From Bifidobacterium dentium JCM 1195 = DSM 20436 (GTDB taxonomy: Bacteria; Actinomycetota; Actinomycetes; Actinomycetales; Bifidobacteriaceae): DNA of 64,000 nt. The notes under the pieces are model-generated. The model was not told where the DNA came from. It ran no database searches and was given only the letters and a program-made list of their open reading frames with translations. A program made the translations under genes and the position numbers. Shown one piece after another: positions 27,586 through 36,408 of this stretch. The stretch is taken from NCBI RefSeq assembly GCF_001042595.1, contig NZ_AP012326.1, forward strand, positions 1,922,001-1,986,000, in the 5' to 3' direction. Within the stretch, counting starts at the first letter, position 1, and each line of letters opens with the position of its first letter.

Positions 27586-27856
27586 AACGATTAGGCGTGA
27601 TGGACGTGGCGATTTTCATACCCTACGTATCGCTCATCGCGGAATAATCTGTCCTTTTGCATGCATAATCTGCCCGCCACGACACACCTTCTTCGGTGTT
27701 CGCGGGAAACATGCGTGTGATGACGGGTGGAATGCGCATCCACGTTCACCCGGTATGCTGGGTTATGGCAATATGGTGGGCTATGGCAATGTGGCGAAAT
27801 TTGAAACCCATATGTACGCTCACTTGAGCATGAATCCATAATCTGGAAAGGGTGTT
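27586..27856 (+). promoter_or_regulatory. Upstream region of the GyrI-like gene with an 18-bp tandem repeat
   Basis: Two adjacent 18-bp units, 27760-27777 and 27778-27795, differ at three positions (GGGTTATGGCAATATGGT and GGGCTATGGCAATGTGGC). They lie 60-100 nt before the gene, where direct repeats often bind regulators. AAAGGGTG precedes ATG 27857. Confidence 0.4.
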
Positions 27857-28321
27857 ATGAAAATCGCTACGCTTATAAAAACCACCTTTGTCGTCATCGG
27901 CAGGGAGGGTTCTACAGAAAATGGTGCCGGCTTTGTTCAGAGGCTATGGGCAGATGCCAATGGACATTTTGACGAAGTGGCGGATTTGACGAAGAAAGAT
28001 GAAAGTGGAAACCTTGTAGGCATTTGGGGAGCCATGACGGATTTTTCCCGGTCTTTCCGTCCATGGGAGTCCGGTTTCAGCAAAGGGCTGTATCTGGCCG
28101 GAGTGGAATGTCAGGACGAGGCACCGGCTCCCGATGGTTGGACAAAGTGGGTGATTCCCGGCTTTGAATATCTTCAGGCAGAATGTGACGAGCCGGATAT
28201 CTTCCAGAAAATGCTTGCCCTGCTGGAAGAAAAGCAGTTTTCTCTGGCCGGTGCCGTTCAAGACTTCACCGACCCCGGCACAGGCAAAAACTATATGTTG
28301 TTTCCCATCCGCAGGTTGTAA
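27857..28321 (+). CDS. GyrI-like / AraC effector-binding domain protein
   Basis: The 154-residue protein resembles stand-alone SHS2/GyrI-like domains. It has a start strand KIATLIKTTFVVIGREG, the central WGAMTDFSRSFRPWESGFSKGLYLAGVE (written here only as landmarks WGAMTDF and GLYLAGVE), the motif WTKWVIPGFEYL, and a C-terminal YMLFPIRRL. Such proteins bind small hydrophobic or amphiphilic compounds, or antagonise gyrase inhibitors. The actual ligand is unknown. A hairpin, AAAGAACGGG 28328-28337 / CCCGCTTCTTT 28343-28353, terminates the unit. Confidence 0.75.
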   Translation: MKIATLIKTTFVVIGREGSTENGAGFVQRLWADANGHFDEVADLTKKDESGNLVGIWGAMTDFSRSFRPWESGFSKGLYLAGVECQDEAPAPDGWTKWVIPGFEYLQAECDEPDIFQKMLALLEEKQFSLAGAVQDFTDPGTGKNYMLFPIRRL

Positions 28322-28349
28322 CGGGAGAAAGAACGGGTAATGCCCGCTT

Positions 28350-28830
28350 CTTTGCGCAGATTGGTCGGTGACCGGTCGAAGGATGTGTGGGACACGCTGA
28401 AACATGGCATCGCGTCTAATGCCCCGGGCCAGATCTTTTCGGGCAATGTCCTCTTGCGAACGGGACGGATCCGGGTCCAATATGTCTTCGGTTTTTCCCA
28501 GGAAAGGTAGCGTTTGAGCGAAACCGTCAATGAATTCTTCGGCCTGGACTCCGCTCTTGGGAGGCAGTACACCACGGTCTGAGTATGGTCACACGGAGAA
28601 TCGCGTTGTCGCCTTTGGCAATCACGGATAGCTTTCATCTCATCCTTCGCCGCAGCCAGCGTCAACGTCGGTCAGAAAATCATTTTCCTGTTTGAATCGT
28701 CGATATTGACGAAGTCGAAGAGGGGGAATTATCCAGATTGAAGTAGTCCTTGGCCATACGGTATATGCTGTCCGCGTTCTTTTCGAGGAATCGGTCAGAA
28801 GACCGCTGCCGCAACAGCATTACCCCCCCC
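28350..28830 (-). pseudogene. Remnant of an unrecognised gene, at least three frames
   Basis: Protein-like stretches follow one another on the minus strand in different frames: DRFLEKNADSIYRMAKDYFN near 28730-28815, KLSVIAKGDNAILRVTIL near 28600-28650, and AEEFIDGFAQTLPFLGKTED onward to about 28380. They suggest one gene broken by several small indels. A run of 10 C (10 G on this strand) lies at 28823-28832, at its start. The family is not recognised. Confidence 0.4.
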
Positions 28831-28832
28831 CC

Positions 28833-29110
28833 GCTCAGACTCCTAAATTAGGATTCTAGCCATACAGGGGCATTGTCCGGAGAGGTGTTTTATCAGCGTG
28901 TCCGTGAGTCCGCCAGTTTAATCCCCGGATGACTTCTCGTCGTCTCGAGAGTTAGCCGCCGCATCCTTTCAGCAATTTCCGGCTATCGCTCGCCGGTGTA
29001 ATCATTTGCCGGATGCCGTGGACTCTTCCGGAACTACCTGTTCGGTCCGTTGCGCAACTTCCGTCCTCTCCGTTATTCTCGAAAATCTTTCGATCCGCCA
29101 GCATAACCGA
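28833..29110. other. Intergenic stretch with no recognisable gene
   Basis: About 280 nt lie between the degraded gene and the 376-aa ORF. I see no supported ORF, RNA or terminator. Confidence 0.3.
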
Positions 29111-30241
29111 TTACATGGATACGCCGCCGATGGGATTCACGAGGCTTGTATCGTCCTCCTGCTGGATTCTGCCGGTATCGCCCAGCAACTTGAAGGCCTC
29201 CCCCATTGCGACTTGTACGTCAATCGCCGCTTGATCTAGGCCGAAGATGCCAGCTGTCTTGCCAAAGAGATCCGTCCGGTTCATTCCGGTTCGGCTGGCC
29301 GCAATCCGATGCATCACCAAGGCTATTTCCGGGATACGGATCTGGTCGACGGCGCGTCCACGGACAACACAGTATTCCCGTTCCGAGAAATCTAGGGGAA
29401 AGAGAAATCCGGCACGGAAGACGATAGTCTCTGTCATGGAGCGTATGGACCAAAGCAGATACGTGTCAATCATCTCCTCACGGAATCCGTCATCGATCAT
29501 CGGCTGGGCCAGTTGCTGACGAAGCAGTCCATATTGCAAGGGGAATTCGCCATGGACGATTCTGGTTATGTTCTCGATGACCCAATCCGCGCGGTCCTGC
29601 GACGGTTCTCTTCGGGGGATTGACTCAGGATCGATGATGCTGGTGAATAGGAATCTGCAGCCGTCCTCATCGGCGAATGCGGTACCAGATGTTTCGTGAA
29701 CAGCCGTCTCCGAAGACAGTTCTTCACGTATCGGCTCGATCTTATCTGTGGAATCAGGTTTAGAGGTGCTCATGGAGGGATATTTCGCAGCAAGGTTGCA
29801 CAGAGGTTCCATATGCTTCGCCGACGTGATGGCAGACTGCAGAATCCGCAGCAAGGCTTGGAAGAACCGGGTCGGATTGTCGTCGTAGTCGACGCAGGAG
29901 CAGGTGCTCGTTTCGAAATTCTCCTCGATCAGTTCGTGGTGTAGAAGCAGGGAATGGGCCAAGCCGAGGTTCACATCAAGCAAATGGTTTCCGCAATCTA
30001 GTCCATATAGGGATTTCGCCTCGTCGAACAACAGGGTTCGGCATGTGTCCGGATTGTGGTAATACGGGGCGTTCAGAACGGTCATGAACTCCATAACGCT
30101 TATTTCGTTCGCCTGTTTGCCGCGGATGACGTTGAAGGGATTTGTGGTGACGGACGAGTTATAGAACCTGTCGTCCGTCTGGATGACTGCCCTTCGCGTA
30201 TCCGTAAATCGTGCTCGCCATGGTTCCGACCATGCCACCAC
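29111..30241 (-). CDS. Hypothetical protein (376 aa) with a DUF3320-like C-terminal segment
   Basis: The frame begins at GTG 30241 without a convincing ribosome binding site, so the gene may be shortened at its 5' end. The first clearly protein-like stretch is DDRFYNSSVTTNPFNVIRGK, followed by VMEFMTVLNAPYYHNPDTCR and a helical region. The last 70 residues (IRIPEIALVMHRIAASRTGM to about KLLGDTGRI) look like the winged-helix DUF3320 found at the end of large superfamily I helicase-type proteins. That resemblance is by eye. It stands alone between degraded sequence and the island, and may itself be a remnant of a larger protein. Confidence 0.55.
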   Translation of the reverse strand: MVAWSEPWRARFTDTRRAVIQTDDRFYNSSVTTNPFNVIRGKQANEISVMEFMTVLNAPYYHNPDTCRTLLFDEAKSLYGLDCGNHLLDVNLGLAHSLLLHHELIEENFETSTCSCVDYDDNPTRFFQALLRILQSAITSAKHMEPLCNLAAKYPSMSTSKPDSTDKIEPIREELSSETAVHETSGTAFADEDGCRFLFTSIIDPESIPRREPSQDRADWVIENITRIVHGEFPLQYGLLRQQLAQPMIDDGFREEMIDTYLLWSIRSMTETIVFRAGFLFPLDFSEREYCVVRGRAVDQIRIPEIALVMHRIAASRTGMNRTDLFGKTAGIFGLDQAAIDVQVAMGEAFKLLGDTGRIQQEDDTSLVNPIGGVSM

Positions 30242-30665
30242 CCGTCAAGGCGTCGAGTTTCGGAACGTTGATTACGGGACGGGTTTTGGAACACTATTTG
30301 CCGGAGCGTCGGAGACGACTTCCCTATTCCAGCCTTTGTTCCGGAAACCTCCGTTTGCGGAACACACGAGGACATGCTCCGCCAGGCATCGTTCCGGTTT
30401 TCCTAAGTATTTTATATAACCGTCAGTGCAACACTTAATGATTCGGCACATCATCCCACAAGGGTATCCGTCGTACCATCTTCCCATCTGCGAGACCATA
30501 TATATGGAGTGCTAGGTATGAGAGACGGATATGAATCCAATTCATGATGTTCGTCGCGCGCCGTCCTATCTTTTCCAATCATTGGATTATCCGGTGGGAA
30601 TTCCCATGTCAACAGTTCCTAAAACAAGGGCACTGCGGGCACATGTTTGAGATAAGGAGTTCGTC
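30242..30665. promoter_or_regulatory. Intergenic region with one TATCCGGTG site
   Basis: In these 424 nt I see no supported gene. AT-rich sequence (TATTTTATATAA) lies at 30408-30419. TATCCGGTG at 30588-30596 sits 70 nt before the small membrane gene, followed by the palindrome GGGAATTCCC. It is the first of seven copies of this 9-mer in the island. Confidence 0.5.
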
Positions 30666-30893
30666 ATGGCGGTTTTCATTGGTTTCATCATCGGCTACGT
30701 CATCATGTCCGCGATTCTGCACCCATTGCGCGCGCTGTACCTGATTTCGAGGGTCGCTGGCGTCTGCTGCATGTTCTACGGAGTCGGTTCGTTGGCATAT
30801 CCGGAGACGGGATTCAAATTCCTTATCATTGGAGTGGCATTGTTCTTCATTCCGAAGAAACTCAAGGAATGCAACGAGAGCGAAAACGAATGA
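30666..30893 (+). CDS. Small two-helix membrane protein (75 aa)
   Basis: ATAAGGAG lies 8 nt before ATG 30666. The product has two or three hydrophobic segments (AVFIGFIIGYVIMSAIL, VAGVCCMFYGVGSLAY, FLIIGVALFFI) and ends with the charged tail KKLKECNESENE. No family is recognised. It overlaps nothing and carries a TATCCGGTG site 70 nt upstream. Small hydrophobic proteins in such islands can be toxins, holin-like proteins or accessory membrane subunits, and the sequence does not decide between them. Confidence 0.7.
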   Translation: MAVFIGFIIGYVIMSAILHPLRALYLISRVAGVCCMFYGVGSLAYPETGFKFLIIGVALFFIPKKLKECNESENE

Positions 30894-30934
30894 ACAGGAC
30901 GCTTTCGGGAAGGGAGCCGTGTGACCGCCTCTAT

Positions 30935-31795
30935 CTAAACGACGGTCAGGAAGGAACCATACCTTGCCAACGCCGATATGAGATGGCTCTTTCTCGTTCG
31001 TTTCGGGTCGGCGATAGGCATTTTCTCGCGGATTCGTTGATAGACGGGACGGAACGCGGCGTATGTGTCATATGAGAATATCGTTTCGGACAGTCCATCG
31101 GCGAGTCCGTCGCAACCTACCGAGCGTAGGGTGCCTCCAAGATCCGTCAGGAAACGGAGCTGCTCATTGGCGGTCCGTTCCGAAAGAAGCTTTCCCGTCC
31201 TCCCGCACGGAGTTGTGGAATTCCATTCGGCGAACGCCGACATCGTCTCATGCTCAATGTCCAGCACGTAGTCGGGCACGGCTGCCTCGCATGCGGAAGC
31301 GAATCCGTCGATCCCGTCGAATGGCCTCAATCCGGCACGTATGCTTTCCTCCCTGACCTCCGGTGGATACTCCACGACCATGAAGGCGTATTCTTTCCTC
31401 CCGCGGGAGAAGACCACGTCGCCGCGCAGCGGACGTTCCCCACATGACAAGCCGAGGAACATCCTGGTATACGAAGCGAAGCCTTCCCCGTCATCCAGAC
31501 GTTTCCTTCCACTCCGCGCACGCGCGTACAGCATGTCTTCCGCGGCGGTGAATTCCGAGGAGAAATCCACATCACCGTCGCTCCAAGCACGGCAAGCCAC
31601 TTTCGGCGGCCGGTCCTCCTCATATGGGTTCTCGATCAGTGACGCGTACCCCAATGACGGGAGCAGCGCGCCAAGACGTCGGACCACCGCCGTCCGCGAC
31701 ACGCGAACCCTGTTCTTCTCGGGCGCGTACGTCCTTCCTTGTTCGAAGATGTCGTAGATGTCGGCGGCCCTAGGGGAACGGTTCCGGGGAGCCAT
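30935..31795 (-). CDS. C-terminal part of the ImmA/IrrE-type protease, separated by a frameshift (or an overlapping gene)
   Basis: The 286-codon frame overlaps the end of the metalloprotease ORF by 160 nt. Its first residues, RNRSPRAADIYDIFEQG followed by VRVSRTAVVRRLGALL, look like the helical region that follows the protease domain in ImmA/IrrE proteins, where a helix-turn-helix-like SRxAVxxRL segment is common. A -1 change of frame within CTCCCCGG near 31785 would join the two into one protein of about 450 residues. ATG 31795 has no good ribosome binding site, which also argues for one split gene. The C-terminal 200 residues are unrecognised. Confidence 0.65.
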   Translation of the reverse strand: MAPRNRSPRAADIYDIFEQGRTYAPEKNRVRVSRTAVVRRLGALLPSLGYASLIENPYEEDRPPKVACRAWSDGDVDFSSEFTAAEDMLYARARSGRKRLDDGEGFASYTRMFLGLSCGERPLRGDVVFSRGRKEYAFMVVEYPPEVREESIRAGLRPFDGIDGFASACEAAVPDYVLDIEHETMSAFAEWNSTTPCGRTGKLLSERTANEQLRFLTDLGGTLRSVGCDGLADGLSETIFSYDTYAAFRPVYQRIREKMPIADPKRTRKSHLISALARYGSFLTVV

Positions 31796-32295
31796 TCCGA
31801 GATGAATTTGTCAGGTAGGAGCGCCATCGACGCGAACCGATTGCACGCGTCCTCCTCGAACCTCTTGGCGACGTAGTCGTCCTCAAACGAACCCACCCTG
31901 ACCATCAGATCGAAATCCGTCTCCTGGAGATAGTGTCCAATCTCGTGAAGCAGCGTGAAGTTACGTCGGGTCGTGTATTCGCCATCGGCCCATGCCACGT
32001 ATGCCTTGTCCATCTCGATTCCAGGATTGACGAGCGACGGGGAGAAGAATCCCAGAAGGTCCGCGTAGGACGCGTTGTCGTCCATGGTCCGCGCATCCTC
32101 TCTGACGGCCTTGAGCCGTCCTTCGTCCCGCGGCGAATAGTACACGATGTCCAGGCATCCGCTCCAATGCCGCCGAAGCTTTCCAGGATCGGACAGGCAG
32201 TCCTTTCCGAACGATCCGCTTTTCCTCCGCGCAAGCCTGAGCATCTCCTTGACCTGGACGTCAAGCTCCTGACGATACATGGAATCAGCGATCAT
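31636..32295 (-). CDS. ImmA/IrrE-type zinc metallopeptidase domain protein (reading frame broken at its end)
   Basis: Residues 120-135 contain the zinc-binding motif LLHEIGHYLQETDFDL (HExxH). The third ligand is probably in the following helix, in RFEEDACNRFASMALLPDKF, which is the usual E(A)xxFA-LLP segment of ImmA/IrrE proteases. Such enzymes cleave repressors or regulators, as in ICE and phage induction or in stress response. From about residue 170 the frame becomes Ser/Thr/Arg-rich and unlike protein, which marks the frameshift. The start overlaps the end of the preceding gene by 11 nt (ATG 32295), so translation is coupled. A second ATG at 32280 is also possible. Confidence 0.75.
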   Translation of the reverse strand: MIADSMYRQELDVQVKEMLRLARRKSGSFGKDCLSDPGKLRRHWSGCLDIVYYSPRDEGRLKAVREDARTMDDNASYADLLGFFSPSLVNPGIEMDKAYVAWADGEYTTRRNFTLLHEIGHYLQETDFDLMVRVGSFEDDYVAKRFEEDACNRFASMALLPDKFISEWLPGTVPLGPPTSTTSSNKEGRTRPRRTGFACRGRRWSDVLARCSRHWGTRH

Positions 32296-33232
32296 CGTCC
32301 GTTCTTTCCGTCATGGTTCCGGCCGCCTTCGCCATCATCCCCATGACCGCCTCGTCTCCCGTCCCGTTGGCTCTGGCCGCGAGGGCGAACGCACGGCGGG
32401 CGAGCATCCCGCGAGCGGCTCCGTCGGCGTCGAACGATGACATCGAAGGATCCCCGTGACGGTCGATGTACTCATCGGCCACGAAACGCCAACGCGGCTG
32501 TTCGGACAGTTCCACGAACGACCTGGGCAGCGCGCCCGTGGTCCGCGGACGGTTCCCGAAACCGGCCTCCTCCATGCGTTTTTCCTGCTCGTCGGTAAGC
32601 GTCAACGTTCCGCGCCGGACCGCGAGGCATTGGGCCGGGGCGAGACCGAGCACGGTCCGGAGCGCCTCGAGATAGCCACTTAGGTCCCGGCTGACCGTGA
32701 ATCCGTCTTCCGAGACGTTGCGCAGCTCGGGCAGCCGGCCGCATCGCGCGTGCCATCGTTCGAACCGGTCCTGAATGTTCAGACGGTCGGAGAGAGTGGC
32801 CCCATCCTCGTCGTCCGGATCGAATTTCCCCACGAACGAACGGATCGCGGCGACAGTCTGCCCGTCGAACGAACCGTAGGGGACGGACAGTAGTCTGACG
32901 GGTATCGTCGTCTCGAATTGCTTGTACGCGATCAGGGGGAATCCCGTCGGCGAGCCGGTCGGGAGGATGACAAGATCACGTGAATCGTATCCGTTGTCGT
33001 AATCGCCGACCGGAATGACTCGGACGAGCCGCCTGTCGTCTTCCGGTATTTCGCATATGAATGCCATCGCATGGGTCTCGCGGTCGTCGACCTCCCACAG
33101 CTGGCCTGGGGCCACAGGTCCTTCCAGCCGAAAGGCCACCGCGTCGGGATCCGTCGCATCCCGGCTTTTCTCAGGCTGGTACTGATGCGCGATGCTGTTG
33201 ATGAGTCTCTTCTCGGTCTTCCTGTCCATCAT
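32285..33232 (-). CDS. Hypothetical protein (315 aa), middle gene of the protease operon
   Basis: The start ATG 33232 overlaps the stop of the upstream gene in an ATGA arrangement (a second ATG follows at 33229), and the stop overlaps the protease start. The product is soluble and acidic. The N-terminal part, KTEKRLINSIAHQYQPEKSR, is followed by a beta-rich stretch (APGQLWEVDDRETHAMAFIC, VRVIPVGDYDNGYDSRDLVI) that recalls toxin or adaptor beta-barrels. A helical C-terminus follows. No family is recognised. The tight coupling means that it very likely works with the metalloprotease, for example as substrate, sensor or antagonist. Confidence 0.78.
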   Translation of the reverse strand: MMDRKTEKRLINSIAHQYQPEKSRDATDPDAVAFRLEGPVAPGQLWEVDDRETHAMAFICEIPEDDRRLVRVIPVGDYDNGYDSRDLVILPTGSPTGFPLIAYKQFETTIPVRLLSVPYGSFDGQTVAAIRSFVGKFDPDDEDGATLSDRLNIQDRFERWHARCGRLPELRNVSEDGFTVSRDLSGYLEALRTVLGLAPAQCLAVRRGTLTLTDEQEKRMEEAGFGNRPRTTGALPRSFVELSEQPRWRFVADEYIDRHGDPSMSSFDADGAARGMLARRAFALAARANGTGDEAVMGMMAKAAGTMTERTDDDR

Positions 33233-34671
33233 CACTCGCCTTCCTCTGAATCCCTGAAGAATCGCGCCATCTCCAACGCCGCGGCGCCGACTTCGGAATG
33301 TCTGCCCATGGTCACCGGCCGTCTGCTCTCCGCGCTGTCCGAACCTAACGGACGTAACTTCTTGCATTTCTTCAACACGAGTTCGATGATCGGCCGCATC
33401 GGAAGGGTGCCATTCGCAACGTCGAAGCAGAATCTGAGATATTTCTCCAGTTCCCGCGACCCTTTACGGCCGACGTTGGGCATCCTTCCACCGGGTTTCT
33501 TCTCTCCGACGTATATTGTTAGCGCCTCCCATTTCGACGAAAGCCGGCTATCGGCGGCGATAGCCTTCCATATCCCGCTGCCGTCGCCGGCGACGAGGCT
33601 GGACATCTCCGCAGGATTACCGTAGTTTCCCCAACGCGTCATCTTCCTGCGGTATCCGTGGCGTCTTTCCTTGGACGCGTCCCATTTCCCGCCGGAATCC
33701 ACGACCTGTCTGATCTGTTCGATGAACGGATCGTCCTTCTCGCCGGCCAAGACGCGGATGAACTCGTACCGTTCCCGGCGGGCGGCCGACAACCGTTTCC
33801 GTATAAGCTCGCCGAGGCCGGATGTGGCCGAGGCCCGCTCGTTCGCCCTGTAAAGGAAGTCGTTGACCGAGACCTCCAGGAAGCTTTCGAACTCCCAGTT
33901 CTTCAGATCCCTGTCGTTCTCGTCCCACAGACGTTCAATGGTGGCGTGGTCCCATGCCTGCTTCGTGGACCAGTAGGCGATGGGGTGCCTCCCCTTTTCG
34001 TTGGCACGTTCCTCCTTCGGGACCAGGAACCGGTATATGAAATATCCGACGTACGGGGTCGGAATGAAAAGATCCCGATCCGAATCGTCACGGCTTTCCT
34101 CCGGCCGTGGACCGCCATCCATAATCTGGAGGAGCATGTCCATCGCATCCGGCGAAAGCTTTTTGATATCCTCAGTTGTGCGCAGATCGCGCCCCATCTC
34201 GAGCGCTTTGGCCAATAATTCCTCCCGATGTCCAGCCCACTTCGAGTCCAGTTCGGCTTTCCTTGAATCCAGCTCCGCTTTCGTCCTCATGATGTCGAAC
34301 CGGGGAGCGTCCCCTGCCCCGAGAAAGGCGCGGCTCAACTCACGCACGGAATTCGAGCTCGGGGTGGGATCACCCGGTTCATCGAGACGGTATTTCCGGA
34401 TCAATTCCACATACGAATTTCTCAGGCACACCGCGATGGCGAACCGCAACGCGAACTCGCATGCAGGCCCATCAAGCCATTCGCTCGGATCGTCCTTCTC
34501 GAGCATGTTCCGTTTGAGCTCCTTCATACATCGCCTGTCGTCGGACGGATACAGTTCATTCGTCACATCCACACCCTTATACAATCTTTTCCCACCTTTT
34601 ACGGGTGTGATGAGCACGAATTCTGGCGTGGCAGCCATGCCTCCATCGAACGGAATCTTCCTTGTGTCCAT
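33232..34671 (-). CDS. Hypothetical protein (479 aa), first gene of the protease operon
   Basis: ATG 34671 follows GGGGAG. The frame is open upstream to 34785, but those codons are Arg/Pro/Cys-rich and not convincing. The product is soluble, charged and largely helical, with a possible coiled coil near residues 160-190 (RTKAELDSRKAELDSKWAGH). No family motif is recognised. It begins a three-gene operon (this gene, a 315-aa gene, an ImmA/IrrE-type protease). A TATCCGGTG site pointing to it lies at 34830-34838, about 160 nt upstream. Confidence 0.78.
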   Translation of the reverse strand: MDTRKIPFDGGMAATPEFVLITPVKGGKRLYKGVDVTNELYPSDDRRCMKELKRNMLEKDDPSEWLDGPACEFALRFAIAVCLRNSYVELIRKYRLDEPGDPTPSSNSVRELSRAFLGAGDAPRFDIMRTKAELDSRKAELDSKWAGHREELLAKALEMGRDLRTTEDIKKLSPDAMDMLLQIMDGGPRPEESRDDSDRDLFIPTPYVGYFIYRFLVPKEERANEKGRHPIAYWSTKQAWDHATIERLWDENDRDLKNWEFESFLEVSVNDFLYRANERASATSGLGELIRKRLSAARRERYEFIRVLAGEKDDPFIEQIRQVVDSGGKWDASKERRHGYRRKMTRWGNYGNPAEMSSLVAGDGSGIWKAIAADSRLSSKWEALTIYVGEKKPGGRMPNVGRKGSRELEKYLRFCFDVANGTLPMRPIIELVLKKCKKLRPLGSDSAESRRPVTMGRHSEVGAAALEMARFFRDSEEGE

Positions 34672-34943
34672 TGGATTCTCCCCTGTTATCCGGTAGCGAT
34701 CAATTCTAGCCGTGGGACGTCTCCGACACGGTGGCGCCTCCGCAGGAGAGGCATGGCCGCAGGACCATATGGCCGATATCGTCATGTTCGCTTCACCCCT
34801 TTTCCTCCCAGTGAGGTTTCCGCCTCATCCACCGGATAAATAACGTGTACCACTCCCACGCGCATCTATCCGGTGGATTGTGGATATCCGATTTGACCGG
34901 CAGAAGAATTGCGGATACTTTGTAACCGCGGAAAGGGGCAACG
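34672..34943. promoter_or_regulatory. Divergent promoter region with an inverted pair of TATCCGGTG sites
   Basis: ATCCACCGGATA (34827-34838) and TATCCGGTGGAT (34867-34878) form a perfect 12-bp inverted repeat with 28 nt between. Each copy points away from the centre towards the gene on its side. For the plus-strand exonuclease gene, TTGACC 34893-34898 and TACTTT 34916-34921 with 17-nt spacing form a good promoter, 17 nt beyond the motif. Thus the motif lies just upstream of a -35 box. Confidence 0.65.
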
Positions 34944-36281
34944 ATGAACGGTGCCGACAGGATGATGGACGAATACCTCGGACAGGTCGCGAATACGGAC
35001 CAGGGCAGGGACGAATACCTCAGACTCGCACGGGAAGCCGCGGACACCATCGGGCAATGGCGTGGACTGGAGGAATCCGTCGGCGGGCCGCTCGCCGGGA
35101 CCGCCGACCATCTGCTCGCCCGTCTGCGCGATCCGCTGCGGATCTCGATCGAGGGACGACCGCTGGACGGACGCGTCGCAACGCCCGAGGACCTGTACCG
35201 CGATGTCTACTCCCGTCTCGTGAAGAACAACGACTACCTGTCCGCGATGAGGAAGGCCTGGCTCGAAAACGACCCATCGGGAATCGTCGGGAACGCATCC
35301 GCCATCCGTCTGCTGACATGGCAGTCGCGCGACGCCTACGATGAGTCCGAGTGCCTCGCCGGACTCATCGGATACCAGGCCGCGAAAACGATCCGCCAAC
35401 AGGTCAGGCCATCCCGATCCCACTCTGCGAGGAAGCCGTCCGGCGTCCCGAAGCCGAAGCCACGGTTCACGAAGACGGAGGCGTCGGATCCGTCCGGCGT
35501 GTACAGGGAGATCGCCTGGCTGCAGGACAGGGATCCAGCCGATGTCCGTAAGCAGGTCGGGCGCAGGATCGCCGCCGGCATGGACCAGACCGAATCCATA
35601 GTCGCCGAGTACGGCGCCCATCCGGCGGCTGGCACGTTGGTCGGCATCGATCTGGAGACCACCGGAACCAGCCCGAACCAGGACTACATTATCGACGCCG
35701 GATGGGAATTGTATGACATGGCCACCGGACGCGCCTCCGACGCGCAACGCCACACCTACGGCCTCTCGAGACAGCGTGAGCTCCGGGGCATCGGCAGGGA
35801 CATCACCAGCCTGACCGGCATCACCACGGCCGACGTCGCCGGGCATGTCCCATTCCAAGAGGATGCGGACGCGCAGAGGACGATGATGACCGCTCTCGAC
35901 GGACGGATCATGGTCGCGCACAACGCCAGGTTCGAGCAGTTCTTTCTCATCGGCAACTGCGAGGGATACGCGGAGGCACTGCGCGATGGGCGCATCCGCA
36001 TCATCGACTCCATGAAGGTGGCGCATCACAGCGAGGACGCACGCGCGCAGGGTTTCAGGCTCGACGACTACGCGCGGCGCAACCACGCGTTGGACGACGA
36101 CCGGGACATGCAGGTACCGGCCCATGACGGCGGTCTGATCCGGCTCGACCAAGGGGAACGGGAACGCCATCTCGGACTCGAGGACGCGCACATCATGATG
36201 CGCGCGATACGCAACCAGCTCGGCGTGCTGCGTTCCCGCTACGAGCGGGGCGAGCGGGTCATGCGCGATGCCGATGAGTGA
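34944..36281 (+). CDS. DEDD-family 3'-5' exonuclease (DnaQ/RNase T-like), island copy
   Basis: The 445-residue protein has an N-terminal helical region of about 230 residues and a C-terminal DEDDh exonuclease domain: ExoI GIDLETTGTSP, ExoII VAHNARFEQFFL, and ExoIII in ERHLGLEDAHIMM. These are the acidic residues that bind two metal ions. It is clearly paralogous to the core gene at 56400-57989, which shares ETTGT.P, YIIDVG/AG, VAHNARFE and RHLGLEDAHIM. AAAGGGG lies before ATG 34944. The substrate, DNA or RNA, is not predictable. It is followed by a terminator at 36365-36398. Confidence 0.9.
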   Translation: MNGADRMMDEYLGQVANTDQGRDEYLRLAREAADTIGQWRGLEESVGGPLAGTADHLLARLRDPLRISIEGRPLDGRVATPEDLYRDVYSRLVKNNDYLSAMRKAWLENDPSGIVGNASAIRLLTWQSRDAYDESECLAGLIGYQAAKTIRQQVRPSRSHSARKPSGVPKPKPRFTKTEASDPSGVYREIAWLQDRDPADVRKQVGRRIAAGMDQTESIVAEYGAHPAAGTLVGIDLETTGTSPNQDYIIDAGWELYDMATGRASDAQRHTYGLSRQRELRGIGRDITSLTGITTADVAGHVPFQEDADAQRTMMTALDGRIMVAHNARFEQFFLIGNCEGYAEALRDGRIRIIDSMKVAHHSEDARAQGFRLDDYARRNHALDDDRDMQVPAHDGGLIRLDQGERERHLGLEDAHIMMRAIRNQLGVLRSRYERGERVMRDADE

Positions 36282-36364
36282 CGTCTCCTCGAAAGGGAAC
36301 GGCAGTGGCGCGTCCAGGTCATCGAACCGTGCGCGAATTCGAAAGATTCGAAGGCCGATTATCG

Positions 36365-36398
36365 CGTTCATGCCGGCGGGAATCCCGCATGAACGTTT
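36365..36398 (+). terminator. Terminator after the island exonuclease gene
   Basis: CGTTCATG (36365-36372) pairs with CATGAACG (36388-36395), with an inner GCGGG/CCCGC stem, followed by TTTCCC. Confidence 0.65.
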
Positions 36399-36408
36399 CC
36401 CATGATCC

